The notes under the pieces were generated by a model. It made no database searches and was not told the DNA's origin. It saw only the letters and a program-made list of their open reading frames with translations. The position numbers and the translations under genes were made by a program. Shown here in pieces: positions 15,628 to 23,218 of a stretch of DNA of 64,000 bases (its first letter is position 1; each line of letters begins with the position of its first letter). The stretch comes from Streptomyces rubradiris. GTDB taxonomy: Bacteria; Actinomycetota; Actinomycetes; Streptomycetales; Streptomycetaceae. Location of the stretch: positions 2,480,001 through 2,544,000 of the forward strand of contig NZ_BNEA01000015.1 of NCBI RefSeq assembly GCF_016860525.1. Direction: 5' to 3'.

Positions 15628-17003
15628 CGGCGATGATCCCGGTCGCCCTCGGGCAGATGCGCCGGCGTCCGGCCGCCTTCGCCGGACTGGCGTGCGCGCT
15701 GTTCCTCGCGATCGCCACCGTGACGCTGTTCGGCTCGCTGCTCGCCGCCGATGTCACCGCGCCCGCGTCCGCCCGGAGGGCGGCCACCGGGCCGGGAGTG
15801 GCGGTGATCGCCGGCGCCTTCGGTGAGATCGCCGTCCTGGTGGCGTTCTTCGTCGTGGTCAACGCGTTGGGTTTCGCGCTCCGCCAGCAGCACCGCGAGC
15901 TGGCCCTGCTGCGCACCATCGCGGCGACGCCCCGTCAGACACGGCGGCTGGTACGTGCCCAGGTGGTCGTGACCGCGTTGCTGGTGGCCTTGCCCGGCTG
16001 GGTCGTGGGCGGGGCGGCGGCCCGTCGCTTCCTCGCCGAGCTGCGGCGACTGGGGCTGGCGGCGCCGGGCGTGCGGGTGCCCGGGACACCGGTGCCGATG
16101 CTGGTCGCGCTGGCCGTCACGCTCGCCGTCGGCCTGGCGGCCTCGGCCGTCGCGGCCCGGCGGATCTCGCGGATCGCGCCGTCGGCCGCTCTCACCGCCA
16201 GCTCGACCGAGCACGGGCGGACGGGCGCGCCACGCCTGCTCGCCGGGATCGGCGCCCTGGTGGGGGGCGGTCTGCTGCTGCGACTGGCCGCGACGCGGCC
16301 GGCCGAGGAGATGGACAAGGCGGGGCAGGCGGCACTGCTCGCCGCGGTGGTCCTGCTGGTCGCGGTCGCCCTGCTCGGACCGCTCGCCGTACGGTTCCTG
16401 GTGGCCGTACTGGGGATGCCGGTACGGGCCCTGGCGCCCGGTGCGGGGTGGCTGGCCCACGCCAACCTGCGCGGGTACGCGCGGCGGCTGTCGTCCGCGG
16501 TGGTGCCGGTCGCGCTGCTCGTGGGACTGTCGGGCACCATGCTGATCATGACGGAAACCGCCGAGCACGCAGCGCGGGCGACGGCCACCAGTGTCACCTC
16601 CGCCACGGACGTCTGGCTGCGTCAGGCCGAGGTGGCGCTGCTGACCTGCTTCGCCGCCGTGTCCACCGTCAACACCCTGGTCGCCGTGACCGCCGAACGG
16701 CGTCGCGAGTTCGCGCTGCTGCGACTGGCCGGCGCGCACCCGTGGCAGCTGATGCGCATGCTGGCCGTGGAGGCGGCGCTGGCCACGGCGGTGGGTGTGC
16801 TGCTCGGCGCGGTGGTGGCGGGGGCCGCGTCGGCGGCGTTCAGCACGGCGTCGACCGGCTCGGTGGCACCGTCCGTCCCCATGGCCGCCTCCTGGTACAT
16901 CGTCGCGGGCGCCGCGGCACTGACCGTCCTCACCGTCCTGGGCACCGGTCTGCGGGTGGTGCGCGGTCCGGCGGTGGAACTGGTGAGCGGTGACCGTGAC
17001 TGA
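15624..17003 (+). CDS. ABC transporter permease, FtsX/MacB family
   Basis: Membrane protein of 459 residues with two FtsX-like halves, each with several hydrophobic helices. The first helix is FAGLACALFLAIATVTLFG, and the conserved intracellular motif RQQHRELALLRTIAATPRQ appears again in the second half as ERRREFALLRLAGAHPWQL. It partners the ATPase encoded just upstream (GTGA overlap). The next gene, the sensor kinase, begins 14 bases before this stop, so ABC and kinase are translated as one unit. Confidence 0.92.
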   Translation: MTAMIPVALGQMRRRPAAFAGLACALFLAIATVTLFGSLLAADVTAPASARRAATGPGVAVIAGAFGEIAVLVAFFVVVNALGFALRQQHRELALLRTIAATPRQTRRLVRAQVVVTALLVALPGWVVGGAAARRFLAELRRLGLAAPGVRVPGTPVPMLVALAVTLAVGLAASAVAARRISRIAPSAALTASSTEHGRTGAPRLLAGIGALVGGGLLLRLAATRPAEEMDKAGQAALLAAVVLLVAVALLGPLAVRFLVAVLGMPVRALAPGAGWLAHANLRGYARRLSSAVVPVALLVGLSGTMLIMTETAEHAARATATSVTSATDVWLRQAEVALLTCFAAVSTVNTLVAVTAERRREFALLRLAGAHPWQLMRMLAVEAALATAVGVLLGAVVAGAASAAFSTASTGSVAPSVPMAASWYIVAGAAALTVLTVLGTGLRVVRGPAVELVSGDRD

Positions 17004-18312
17004 ACGCGGGGGCGAGCCGACTGCCGAGGGCGTATCCGGCCGTGGTCACCCGACTGGGACGGACCACCCGACTGCCCCCGCCGCGGAGGCGGTCCAGCGG
17101 CGGCGATACCTGTCCGTCCGGGGCGGCGAATGGGCGTTCGCGGTCGTCGGGCTGCCGTTCGCGCTGCTCGGCGGCGGCTACGCACTGGCCGTCCTGTACG
17201 CGGGAGCGCTGCTCTCGCTCACCGTGGTCGGCCTGCCGTTCGTGGCCGCCGCGCTGCTGGGTGCGCGTCGTCTCGGCGCGCTGCACCGGTGGCTGGCCGG
17301 CCGGCTGCTCGGCGAGTACGTCGAGGCGCCGGCCGGGCTGCGCCGCCCGGTGGGCGTGTTCGCCCGTGGCCGGGTCGTGCTGACCGATGCGGTCGCCTGG
17401 CGGGCGCTGCTCTATCTGGTGCTGCGCCTGCCGCTCGGGGTGCTCGGCTTCGCCACGGCCGTGGCGCTTCCCCTCGGCTGCGGTTGGCTGGTCGGCTTCC
17501 CACTGTGGATCCGTGTAGGGGACGGCACTCGGCCGGCCGGCTGGCTGGACGCGGCGTCCGTCGTGACGGGCCTGGCGGTGCTGAGCGCGGTGCCCGGCGC
17601 GGTCCGGGCGCTGAGCGGAGTGAACCGCCGGCTCGCCCGGCTGCTGCTCGGCCCGGCCCGTGCCCAGCAGCGGGTCCGGGAGCTGGAGAGCGCCCGGGCC
17701 ACCCTGCTGGCGGACAACACCGACCAGCTCCGGCGCCTGGAGCGCGACCTGCACGACGGCACGCAGGCCCGGCTGGTCGCCCTGGCCATCACCCTCTCGC
17801 TGGCCGAGGACGCGCTCGCGCATCCCGCCGGTCCGGACCTCGGGCGGCTGCGCACCCTGATGAACCGGGCCCATGGCCAGACCGACGACGCCATCGCCGA
17901 ATTGCGGCGGCTGACCCGGGGGATTCACCCGGTGGCGCTGGACGGCGGCCTCGGCGAAGCGTTGCCGGGCCTCACCGCCACGTCGCCGGTGCCGGTCACC
18001 ATCCGCCTGGACCTGGGAGAACGCCCGCATCCGGTGGTCGAGCGGGTCGTCTACTTCTGCGCGGCCGAGCTTCTCACCAACATCGCCAAGCACAGCGGTG
18101 CGCGCTCGGCCGAACTCGCCGTGAGCACGGCTGACGGCCGTGTGCGCCTGCGTGTGCGCGACGACGGCCGTGGCGGTGCGGCGCTCGGTACCGGTACCGG
18201 TCTGACGGGGCTGGCCGAGCGGCTCGCGGCGGTGGACGGAGTACTGCGGGTGGACAGTCCGCCCGGTGGCCCCACCGTGGTCGTGGCCGAGCTGCCGACG
18301 CGCCTGCGGTGA
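16990..18312 (+). CDS. Two-component sensor histidine kinase (NarL-partner type)
   Basis: Kinase of 440 residues. The first 220 residues hold four to five membrane helices (an N-terminal 'putative sensor' module common in Streptomyces), followed by a HisKA_3 dimerisation box LRRLERDLHDGTQARLVALA with the phospho-accepting His at about 253. The HATPase has an N-box in AAELLTNIAKHSG and a G-box DDGRGG...GTGLTGLAERL. It is translationally coupled to the ABC permease, indicating that it senses the transporter's substrate or its envelope effect. Its likely partner regulator is encoded convergently, only three bases away. Confidence 0.92.
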   Translation: MTVTERGGEPTAEGVSGRGHPTGTDHPTAPAAEAVQRRRYLSVRGGEWAFAVVGLPFALLGGGYALAVLYAGALLSLTVVGLPFVAAALLGARRLGALHRWLAGRLLGEYVEAPAGLRRPVGVFARGRVVLTDAVAWRALLYLVLRLPLGVLGFATAVALPLGCGWLVGFPLWIRVGDGTRPAGWLDAASVVTGLAVLSAVPGAVRALSGVNRRLARLLLGPARAQQRVRELESARATLLADNTDQLRRLERDLHDGTQARLVALAITLSLAEDALAHPAGPDLGRLRTLMNRAHGQTDDAIAELRRLTRGIHPVALDGGLGEALPGLTATSPVPVTIRLDLGERPHPVVERVVYFCAAELLTNIAKHSGARSAELAVSTADGRVRLRVRDDGRGGAALGTGTGLTGLAERLAAVDGVLRVDSPPGGPTVVVAELPTRLR

Positions 18313-18315
18313 TCG

Positions 18316-18993
18316 TCAACCGCCTGTTTCCGACAGGTAGTTGAGAACGGCTTTCACCCGGCGGTTGTCGGTGTCGGTCGCCCGCAGGCCGAACTTGGCG
18401 AAGACGGATGCGACGTGCTTCTCCACTGCCCGCTCCGACACCACCAGCAGCGCGGCGATGGAGCGGTTGGAGTGGCCTTGTGCCATCAGCTCCAGCACGT
18501 CACGCTCGCGTGGCGTCAGGGTGTCCACCATCCGCCTGCGCTGTCCGCCGCGCATCAGATGGGTGACCACTTCCGGGTCGAGCACGGTGCCGCCGTCGGC
18601 GACACGGTGCAGGGCGTCGACGAACTCGCTGGTGCGGGCGACGCGTTCCTTCAGCAGGTAGCCGATGCCCGCCGCGCCGTCCGCCAGCAGCCGGGCGGCC
18701 CAGGCCGTCTCCACGTGCTGGGAGAAGACGAGGATGCCTACCTCGGCCGTCGTCGCGCGGATCTCGACCGCGGCGCGGATGCCCTCGTCGGTGTGGGTGG
18801 GCGGCATGCGGATGTCCACCACTGCCACGTCGGGCCGGTGTTCGGCCACCTCGGCGAGCAGCTCTGGTGCCGTTCCTGCGGTGGCTACGACCTCGCAGCC
18901 GCGGGTGCCGAGCAGTTCGACCATGCCGTCGCGCAGGATGACGGAGTCCTCGGCGAGTACCACGCGCAGGTGTCTGTTGATCACGGTCGCCAT
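18316..18993 (-). CDS. NarL/LuxR-family response regulator
   Basis: Regulator of 225 residues. The receiver domain has the acidic pair in VVLAEDSVILRDGM, the phosphoacceptor D60 (DVAVVDIRMPP) and Lys in YLLKERV. The LuxR-type HTH spans about 155-200 (LTPRERDVLELMAQGHSNRSIA ... VEKHVASVFAKFGL, given in pieces). It is convergent with the sensor kinase (three-base gap), an unusual orientation for a two-component pair, which normally shares a strand. The GGTTCGG dyad upstream of the ABC genes is a plausible target. Confidence 0.92.
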   Translation of the reverse strand: MATVINRHLRVVLAEDSVILRDGMVELLGTRGCEVVATAGTAPELLAEVAEHRPDVAVVDIRMPPTHTDEGIRAAVEIRATTAEVGILVFSQHVETAWAARLLADGAAGIGYLLKERVARTSEFVDALHRVADGGTVLDPEVVTHLMRGGQRRRMVDTLTPRERDVLELMAQGHSNRSIAALLVVSERAVEKHVASVFAKFGLRATDTDNRRVKAVLNYLSETGG

Positions 18994-19054
18994 TATCGGG
19001 TGGGGTTGAAGGCGCCGCCGTGGGTGTGGGCTCCGGTGTTCGTCAGTGGCCGTT

Positions 19055-19193
19055 GGGCCGCTCGCTTCTTGGTCAGTGTCGGGCTTCCACGAGGCGAGTC
19101 AAGGGCGCGTTCCGCGTCGGCTGCGCCGATGGCCCTCCGGGCCACCCTTGACACACCTCGCTCCAGCCCGGGGAAGAAGCGAGCGAGCGGCCC
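19055..19193 (+). repeat. Cloverleaf-capable repeat, copy A
   Basis: The outer stem GGGCCGCTCGCTTCTT (19055-19070) pairs with AAGAAGCGAGC...GGCCC (19174-19193, one 4-base bulge). A middle stem is formed by GAGGCGAGTCAAGGG pairing with CCCTTGACACACCTC, with further small inner hairpins. Copy B (19858-19990) is the same element reversed. Confidence 0.75.
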
Positions 19194-19490
19194 GAAGGAA
19201 CAGTGGCCCAGCCCGGTACCGGACCCATGGGTGACCTACGAGCCCCTGTCGGCTGGGTCACGCGCTCGCGCCTCGCCAGCACGCCGGGCGGGCTTAGCGG
19301 CTACCGGCCCGGTGGGGTGGTGCGCGGTCGCGTCTCGCCTGCACGCCGGGTGGGTCGGCGGCCTGCGGGCGAGTGGGCGGTGAGCGCTGATGGCGTGGCG
19401 GCCGCTGGCAGTCAGGGACCAGGACAGGACATCAGGGGTTCAAGCGGCCAAGGGGTTGGGAGGCGGAGGACGGGGGCCAGGGGGCGGGGG

Positions 19491-19524
19491 TTAGTTATGG
19501 ACACATAGTCCAAAACAACCCACC
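19491..19524 (+). repeat. Dyad-containing direct repeat, copy 1
   Basis: This 34-base unit recurs at 19618-19651 with four differences. It contains TGGAC-ACATA-GTCCA (19498-19512) followed by AAAACAACCCACC. It is AT-rich for this genome and could be an operator, a promoter on the other strand, or the end of a mobile element. Confidence 0.7.
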
Positions 19525-19617
19525 AGGCGTACCGGCCCCCGGCCCCGTGACCGCGACGGGGCACTCCCAAGAGGCATGGCGATGTCATGGCGGGGCTCGG
19601 GCCTGGTGGTCAGGGGG

Positions 19618-19651
19618 TTAATTATGGACAGGTATTCCAAAACAACCCACC
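19618..19651 (+). repeat. Dyad-containing direct repeat, copy 2
   Basis: Second copy, 127 bases after the first, with the dyad TGGAC-AGGTA-TTCCA (19625-19639). Weaker similarity continues on both sides (GGGCC...GGGGG before, ACCGGCC after). Confidence 0.7.
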
Positions 19652-19857
19652 CTGGGGACCGGCCAACCATTCCTGCTGCCGGACGCCGAACCGGCCCGGC
19701 GTCCATGCGAGGCGCCGCCGCGCACCAACCACCGGGCCGCAAGCCGCTTAGCCCGCCCGGCGTGCTGGCGAGGCGCGGACGCGTATCCCCGACCCACGAT
19801 GCGTACGCAGCCGACGGCAGGGCCCGACCAGGTTCAGCCGGCCACTTTCCCCGGGCT

Positions 19858-19990
19858 GCCCGCTCGCTTCTTCCCCGTGCTGGAGCGAGGTGTGTCAAGG
19901 GTGGGCCGCAGGCCCATCGCCGAAGGCGACGCGCAGCGCCCTTGACTCGCCTCGTGGAAGCACGACACTAGCCAAGAAGCGGGCGGCCCC
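19858..19990 (-). repeat. Cloverleaf-capable repeat, copy B (inverted)
   Basis: The reverse complement of this stretch matches copy A closely and has even cleaner inner hairpins: TCGCC-TTC-GGCGA and TGGGCC-TGC-GGCCCA. The middle stem (CTTGACTCGCCTC with GAGGTGTGTCAAG) is kept despite base changes elsewhere, which hints at selection for structure. Confidence 0.75.
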
Positions 19991-19994
19991 ACGG

Positions 19995-20429
19995 TCACTT
20001 CACAAGGAACTCACACCACACGATCTTTCCTGGGTTCCGCTCCCCGACGCCCCACTTGTCAGCAAGGGCAGCAACGAGAAGCAGTCCCCTCCCGTGTTCC
20101 GCGTCAGCGTCCGGCGCCGGGTCCGGGCAGCCGACCTCACCCGGACCACTGTCGTGCACCTCCACCCGTAGCGCGCCCTCCGCATGCAGCACCAGCCGGA
20201 GGAGAAAACCACGGCCTGCGGGGACGCCATGGAGAAGGGCATTGGTCGCCAACTCACTTACGCAGAGCAAAACATCGTCTCCACGCTCGGCCGCCGCCCA
20301 GTCGGTCAACGTCTGCCATGCGAACTTCCGTGCGAGCCGTACCGATCTGCGGTCGCGACGGTAGAACGCCTGGCGTGTGTGGGGGTGTTGGGTTTGTGCG
20401 TTCACGAGGCCACTGTCACTGTCCGTCAC
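19995..20429 (-). CDS. ATP-binding regulatory protein (RsbW/anti-sigma-like HATPase)
   Basis: Protein of 144 residues with a GHKL ATPase fold of the anti-sigma-factor/serine kinase class. The N-box is ELATNALLHG and G-boxes are DSGPG and HGRGLLLVAALADKWG. Such short ATPases occur in Streptomyces beside a WhiJ-like HTH protein and a DUF397 protein, as here, and are thought to regulate development; the exact biochemical role is unknown. It is divergent from the HTH gene, with an 88-base gap containing operator-like repeats. Confidence 0.9.
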   Translation of the reverse strand: MTDSDSGLVNAQTQHPHTRQAFYRRDRRSVRLARKFAWQTLTDWAAAERGDDVLLCVSELATNALLHGVPAGRGFLLRLVLHAEGALRVEVHDSGPGEVGCPDPAPDADAEHGRGLLLVAALADKWGVGERNPGKIVWCEFLVK

Positions 20430-20451
20430 TACAGTTGGGCAGTGAGTGAAG

Positions 20452-20483
20452 TCGTAGTTCTCATTACTACGAGTCCACTACGA
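20452..20483. promoter_or_regulatory. Operator candidate between ATPase and HTH genes
   Basis: TCGTAGT (20452-20458) is inverted relative to ACTACGA (20466-20472), and a second ACTACGA follows at 20477-20483. A further TCACT/AGTGA dyad lies at 20426-20445. The cluster sits in the divergent promoter region and is a likely autoregulatory site for the adjacent HTH protein. Confidence 0.6.
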
Positions 20484-20517
20484 CAGATCGGCGTGCATAT
20501 GGGGGAAAGGAACGGCC

Positions 20518-21339
20518 ATGCACGAGGCACCAAGGCCCAAGAAGGTCGGTTCGTGGTACGCGGTCGGCGCGCTCGTCGCCCACTACCGCAAGAAAGCCCG
20601 CCTGACCCAAGAACAGTTGGCCGAGATGGCCAACATCTCCGTCGACACAGTGAGGTCCATCGAGCAAGGCCGACTCGCCCTACAGCCAGACCGAGCTGAA
20701 CAGTTCGATGAGCTGCTGAACACGGGGGGCGCGCTGACGGTGGTCGTCGCACGGCTGCCGGTACGAGACCGGATCGTTCAATTCGCGCAAGGGCTGGTCG
20801 ATCACGAGCAGGAGGCGCTGAGCGTCCTCTCGTACGAGAGTCTGCTCGTTCCAGGACTCCTCCAGACCAGGGACTACTGCCGTGCTGTGTTCGACTACCG
20901 CTATCCGGCAATCGGAAACGAGAAGGCCGAGCAATGGGTGAACGCCCGCATGGAACGGCAGGCGATCTGGCAACGGGAACGTCCGACCGTCGGCCACTTC
21001 ATCCTTGAGGAGAGCCTCCTGCGGCGGGAAGTCGGCGGTCGCGAGGTCATGCGGGCGCAGCTTCGGCAGATCCTGGAGTACACCGAGCCCGCCCACATGA
21101 GCTTCCAGGTCATGCCCATGAACAAGACACCGCACCCTTGTCTGGACGGCCCCATGGTGCTGCTGGAGACCCCCGAGCACGAGCGACTTGTCTACCTGGA
21201 GGTACAGCGCGCCAGCTTCCTCGTTGATGATCCCGACGAGGTCAGCGATTACCACCTCAAGTATGGAATGCTGCGGTCCCAGGCCCTCTCACCGGACAAG
21301 AGTGTGCGCCTGCTGAAAGGACTGCTAGGAGAGTCATGA
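20518..21339 (+). CDS. WhiJ-like XRE-family HTH regulator with DUF5753 domain
   Basis: Protein of 273 residues. The N-terminal XRE helix-turn-helix is AHYRKKARLTQEQLAEMANI (about 22-41) and continues with SVDTVRSIEQG. The rest is the DUF5753 ligand-like domain (LVPGLLQTRDYCRAVF, RMERQAIWQRE, FILEESLLRREVGG). Family members pair with a DUF397 protein encoded directly downstream, which is thought to modulate DNA binding. The ATG at 20518 follows AAAGGAA. It overlaps the DUF397 gene by four bases (ATGA). Confidence 0.93.
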   Translation: MHEAPRPKKVGSWYAVGALVAHYRKKARLTQEQLAEMANISVDTVRSIEQGRLALQPDRAEQFDELLNTGGALTVVVARLPVRDRIVQFAQGLVDHEQEALSVLSYESLLVPGLLQTRDYCRAVFDYRYPAIGNEKAEQWVNARMERQAIWQRERPTVGHFILEESLLRREVGGREVMRAQLRQILEYTEPAHMSFQVMPMNKTPHPCLDGPMVLLETPEHERLVYLEVQRASFLVDDPDEVSDYHLKYGMLRSQALSPDKSVRLLKGLLGES

Positions 21340-21578
21340 ACACCGCAGCACTGGCATGGTTCAAGTCCAGCTACAGCGGCAGCGAAGGCGGCAACTGTGT
21401 CGAACTCGCCTACGCCTGGCACAAGTCCAGCTACAGCGGCAGCCAGGGCGGCGACTGCGTAGAGGTAGCCGCTCACCCCTCCGCCATCCACATCCGCGAC
21501 TCCAAGATCCCCACCGGCCCCATCCTTAACCTCTCCCCCACCACCTGGAGCGAGTTCCTTGACGGCATCGCGCGCTGA
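21336..21578 (+). CDS. DUF397 protein with duplicated core motif
   Basis: Protein of 80 residues in the DUF397 family, partner of the preceding HTH protein. The family's core (WxKSSYSGSxGGxCVE) occurs twice in tandem: WFKSSYSGSEGGNCVELA and then WHKSSYSGSQGGDCVEVA, where most relatives have one. It is followed by the usual IRDSK and a C-terminal TWSEFLDGI. The start overlaps the HTH stop, so the two are translated together in a fixed ratio. Confidence 0.92.
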   Translation: MNTAALAWFKSSYSGSEGGNCVELAYAWHKSSYSGSQGGDCVEVAAHPSAIHIRDSKIPTGPILNLSPTTWSEFLDGIAR

Positions 21579-21588
21579 ACACGCTGAC

Positions 21589-21786
21589 GCGGAATGGGTC
21601 CACATAGCCTCGTACCCGAACGTGCCCGGCCGGCCGCACGCCGTGCACGTGCTGCTCGGTTGACTGCGTGAGCGCGGCATCGACTGGATGCCGTTCGCGC
21701 CGGAGGAGATCCGGATCGACCTGATGTGCGGGCGAGGCGACGACGGGCACTGGCACGGAGCGCTACGCCACCCGGCGGGGTCAGTA
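21589..21786 (+). pseudogene. Degenerate gene fragment with in-frame stop, unknown family
   Basis: One frame just after DUF397 reads like protein: AEWVHIASYPNVPGRPHAV, then HVLLG, an in-frame TGA (21661-21663), then LRERGIDWMPFAPEEIRIDL and GRGDDGHWHGALRHPAG. The mix of hydrophobic and charged residues and codon choice resemble a real gene, but there is no start with a binding site and the frame is broken. It runs into the end of the gene on the other strand. I do not recognise the family. Confidence 0.4.
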
Positions 21787-23166
21787 GCCCCCGCCGAAGT
21801 CCCCACCGCCACCGCCGCCACCGCCACCGAAGTCTCCGCCCCCGCCGAAGCCGCCCCCGTCACCGAATCCGCCCCCGAAGTCCCCGGGGTCGAAGTCGGT
21901 GCCGGAGACGTCTCCGCCCTCGTAGCCGCCGCCGTAACCCGCCTGGTCACCGAAGTCGCCGTACCCGGCTCCGTAGTCGGCGGCATACGTGGGTGTCGCC
22001 ATGAGGCCGCCCAGCATGGTGCCGACGAGGAGGCCCGGCAGCAGGCCGCCGCCGAAGTAGCCGCCTGCCCAGGGGCCGTAGGCGGGGCCCGCGTCCCAGT
22101 AGGGGCGGCGGCCGTAGTCGGTGTCGACCTCGCGGATCACCGGGTCCCGGCCGTCGGCCAGACGGGTGGCGTCCGCCGCGCAGACCGGGACCTGGCGCGG
22201 GGCCCCGCCGGGCGGCACCCAGGTGGCGTCCGAGACCGAGGGGCCGTGGCGGGGGTCGAAGAAGCAGGGCGGGCGGCGCTCGGGCAGCGGGCGGCCCTCG
22301 CGGCGGGCGGCCAGCCGGGCCAGGGAGAAGCGTCCGTCCTCCAGTGCCTCGGTGACACCGCGCACGTCCTCCGGGCGTTCCGCCATGGCCATGCGCTGTT
22401 TCGCCGTGTCGTAGGCGTCCAGCGCGTGCTCGTAGTCGGCGCGCATGGCGTCGTCCGCGCCGGGCGCCGTGGGCTGGAAGTCGAGACGGTCCAGTTCCTC
22501 GCCGAACGCGGTGATGTCCTCGTCCACCACCACCCGCAGCCGGTCCAGCGCGAGCCGCTGCTCCTCCTCGCGGCGGCGCCGGTTGCGCCGGACGAGGGTG
22601 TACGCGCCCGCGCCGGCGATCACCAGGACCGCCGCCGTCGTGATCAGGGCCGTGCCGGACACGCCGTCGCCCGTGCCGCCCCAGCTCTCGGGGGCGTGGC
22701 CGCGCATGTTGAGCAGGGCGCGGTCGGTGAAGTCGGCCAGCTGGCTCTTGGCGTCCTCGCCCTGGACGCTGCGAACGAGGTTCTGCCGGGCCGTGGGCGA
22801 CATGACGGAGGCGTCGGCGCGGGCGTCGAAGCGGTCGCCGAGGCGGATGCCGTACAGGCCGGTGACGCCGGTCGCCGCGCGCAGGTCGGCGAAGAGGTCG
22901 GCGGTGGGGTAGCCGGCCGGGAGGACCGCGATGAACAGGGGTTTGTCCGCGCGTTTGATCCGGGCTTCGAGCGCCTCGGCGGTGTTGGCGGGCAGCTCGT
23001 CCCGGGCCGCCGGATCGACGTAGACGGGGCTCTTGCGCAGGGCCTGGGCGATCGTGGAGACGCTGGTCTCCGCGCTCGCCGGGGGCGCGTACAGGGTCGC
23101 CAGCACCAGGGCCAGGGCGGCCAGCAGCAGTGCGGGGAGGCTTCGGGTCCGCGGAACGGCCTTCAT
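21781..23166 (-). CDS. Membrane-anchored protein with extracytoplasmic domain and Gly-rich tail
   Basis: Protein of 461 residues, function unknown. It has a signal peptide (LPALLLAALALVLATLYAPPASA), an exported domain of about 130 residues (contains ALRKSPVYVDPAARDEL and FIAVLPAGYP, reminiscent of TPM-like domains), and a membrane helix at about 170-190 followed by RRNRRRREEEQ. A cytoplasmic, partly helical region comes next and then a long tail of Gly/Asp/Phe/Tyr repeats (FGGGFGDGGGFGGGG-type). The tail's low complexity makes antisense frames look open. It lies 52 bases downstream of the GH3 gene on the same strand. Confidence 0.85.
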   Translation of the reverse strand: MKAVPRTRSLPALLLAALALVLATLYAPPASAETSVSTIAQALRKSPVYVDPAARDELPANTAEALEARIKRADKPLFIAVLPAGYPTADLFADLRAATGVTGLYGIRLGDRFDARADASVMSPTARQNLVRSVQGEDAKSQLADFTDRALLNMRGHAPESWGGTGDGVSGTALITTAAVLVIAGAGAYTLVRRNRRRREEEQRLALDRLRVVVDEDITAFGEELDRLDFQPTAPGADDAMRADYEHALDAYDTAKQRMAMAERPEDVRGVTEALEDGRFSLARLAARREGRPLPERRPPCFFDPRHGPSVSDATWVPPGGAPRQVPVCAADATRLADGRDPVIREVDTDYGRRPYWDAGPAYGPWAGGYFGGGLLPGLLVGTMLGGLMATPTYAADYGAGYGDFGDQAGYGGGYEGGDVSGTDFDPGDFGGGFGDGGGFGGGGDFGGGGGGGGGDFGGGY

Positions 23167-23218
23167 ACCTAAAAATTACCCGAAACCTCCCCAAAGGGGG
23201 CGTTCGTCTGCTCCCCGA

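Larger units (their letters stand above)
19055..19990. repeat. Non-coding long imperfect inverted repeat locus
   Basis: The 940 bases between the response regulator and the ATPase gene hold no convincing gene. The left arm (about 19055-19360) matches the reverse complement of the right arm (about 19690-19990) along most of its length with scattered changes; shared blocks include CGCCTCGCCAGCACGCCGGG and CTTCCACGAGGCGAGTCAAG. Between the arms lie two copies of a dyad (19491 and 19618). The right arm ends five bases after the stop of the ATPase gene. It may be a pair of facing non-autonomous mobile or structured-RNA elements. Confidence 0.8.

Noticed and set aside
19203..19971. Short plus- and minus-strand frames in the inverted-repeat locus
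   Set aside because: They contain many Pro/Arg/Ala runs, lack binding sites and run through mirrored arms, so cannot all be coding; the region is treated as non-coding repeat.
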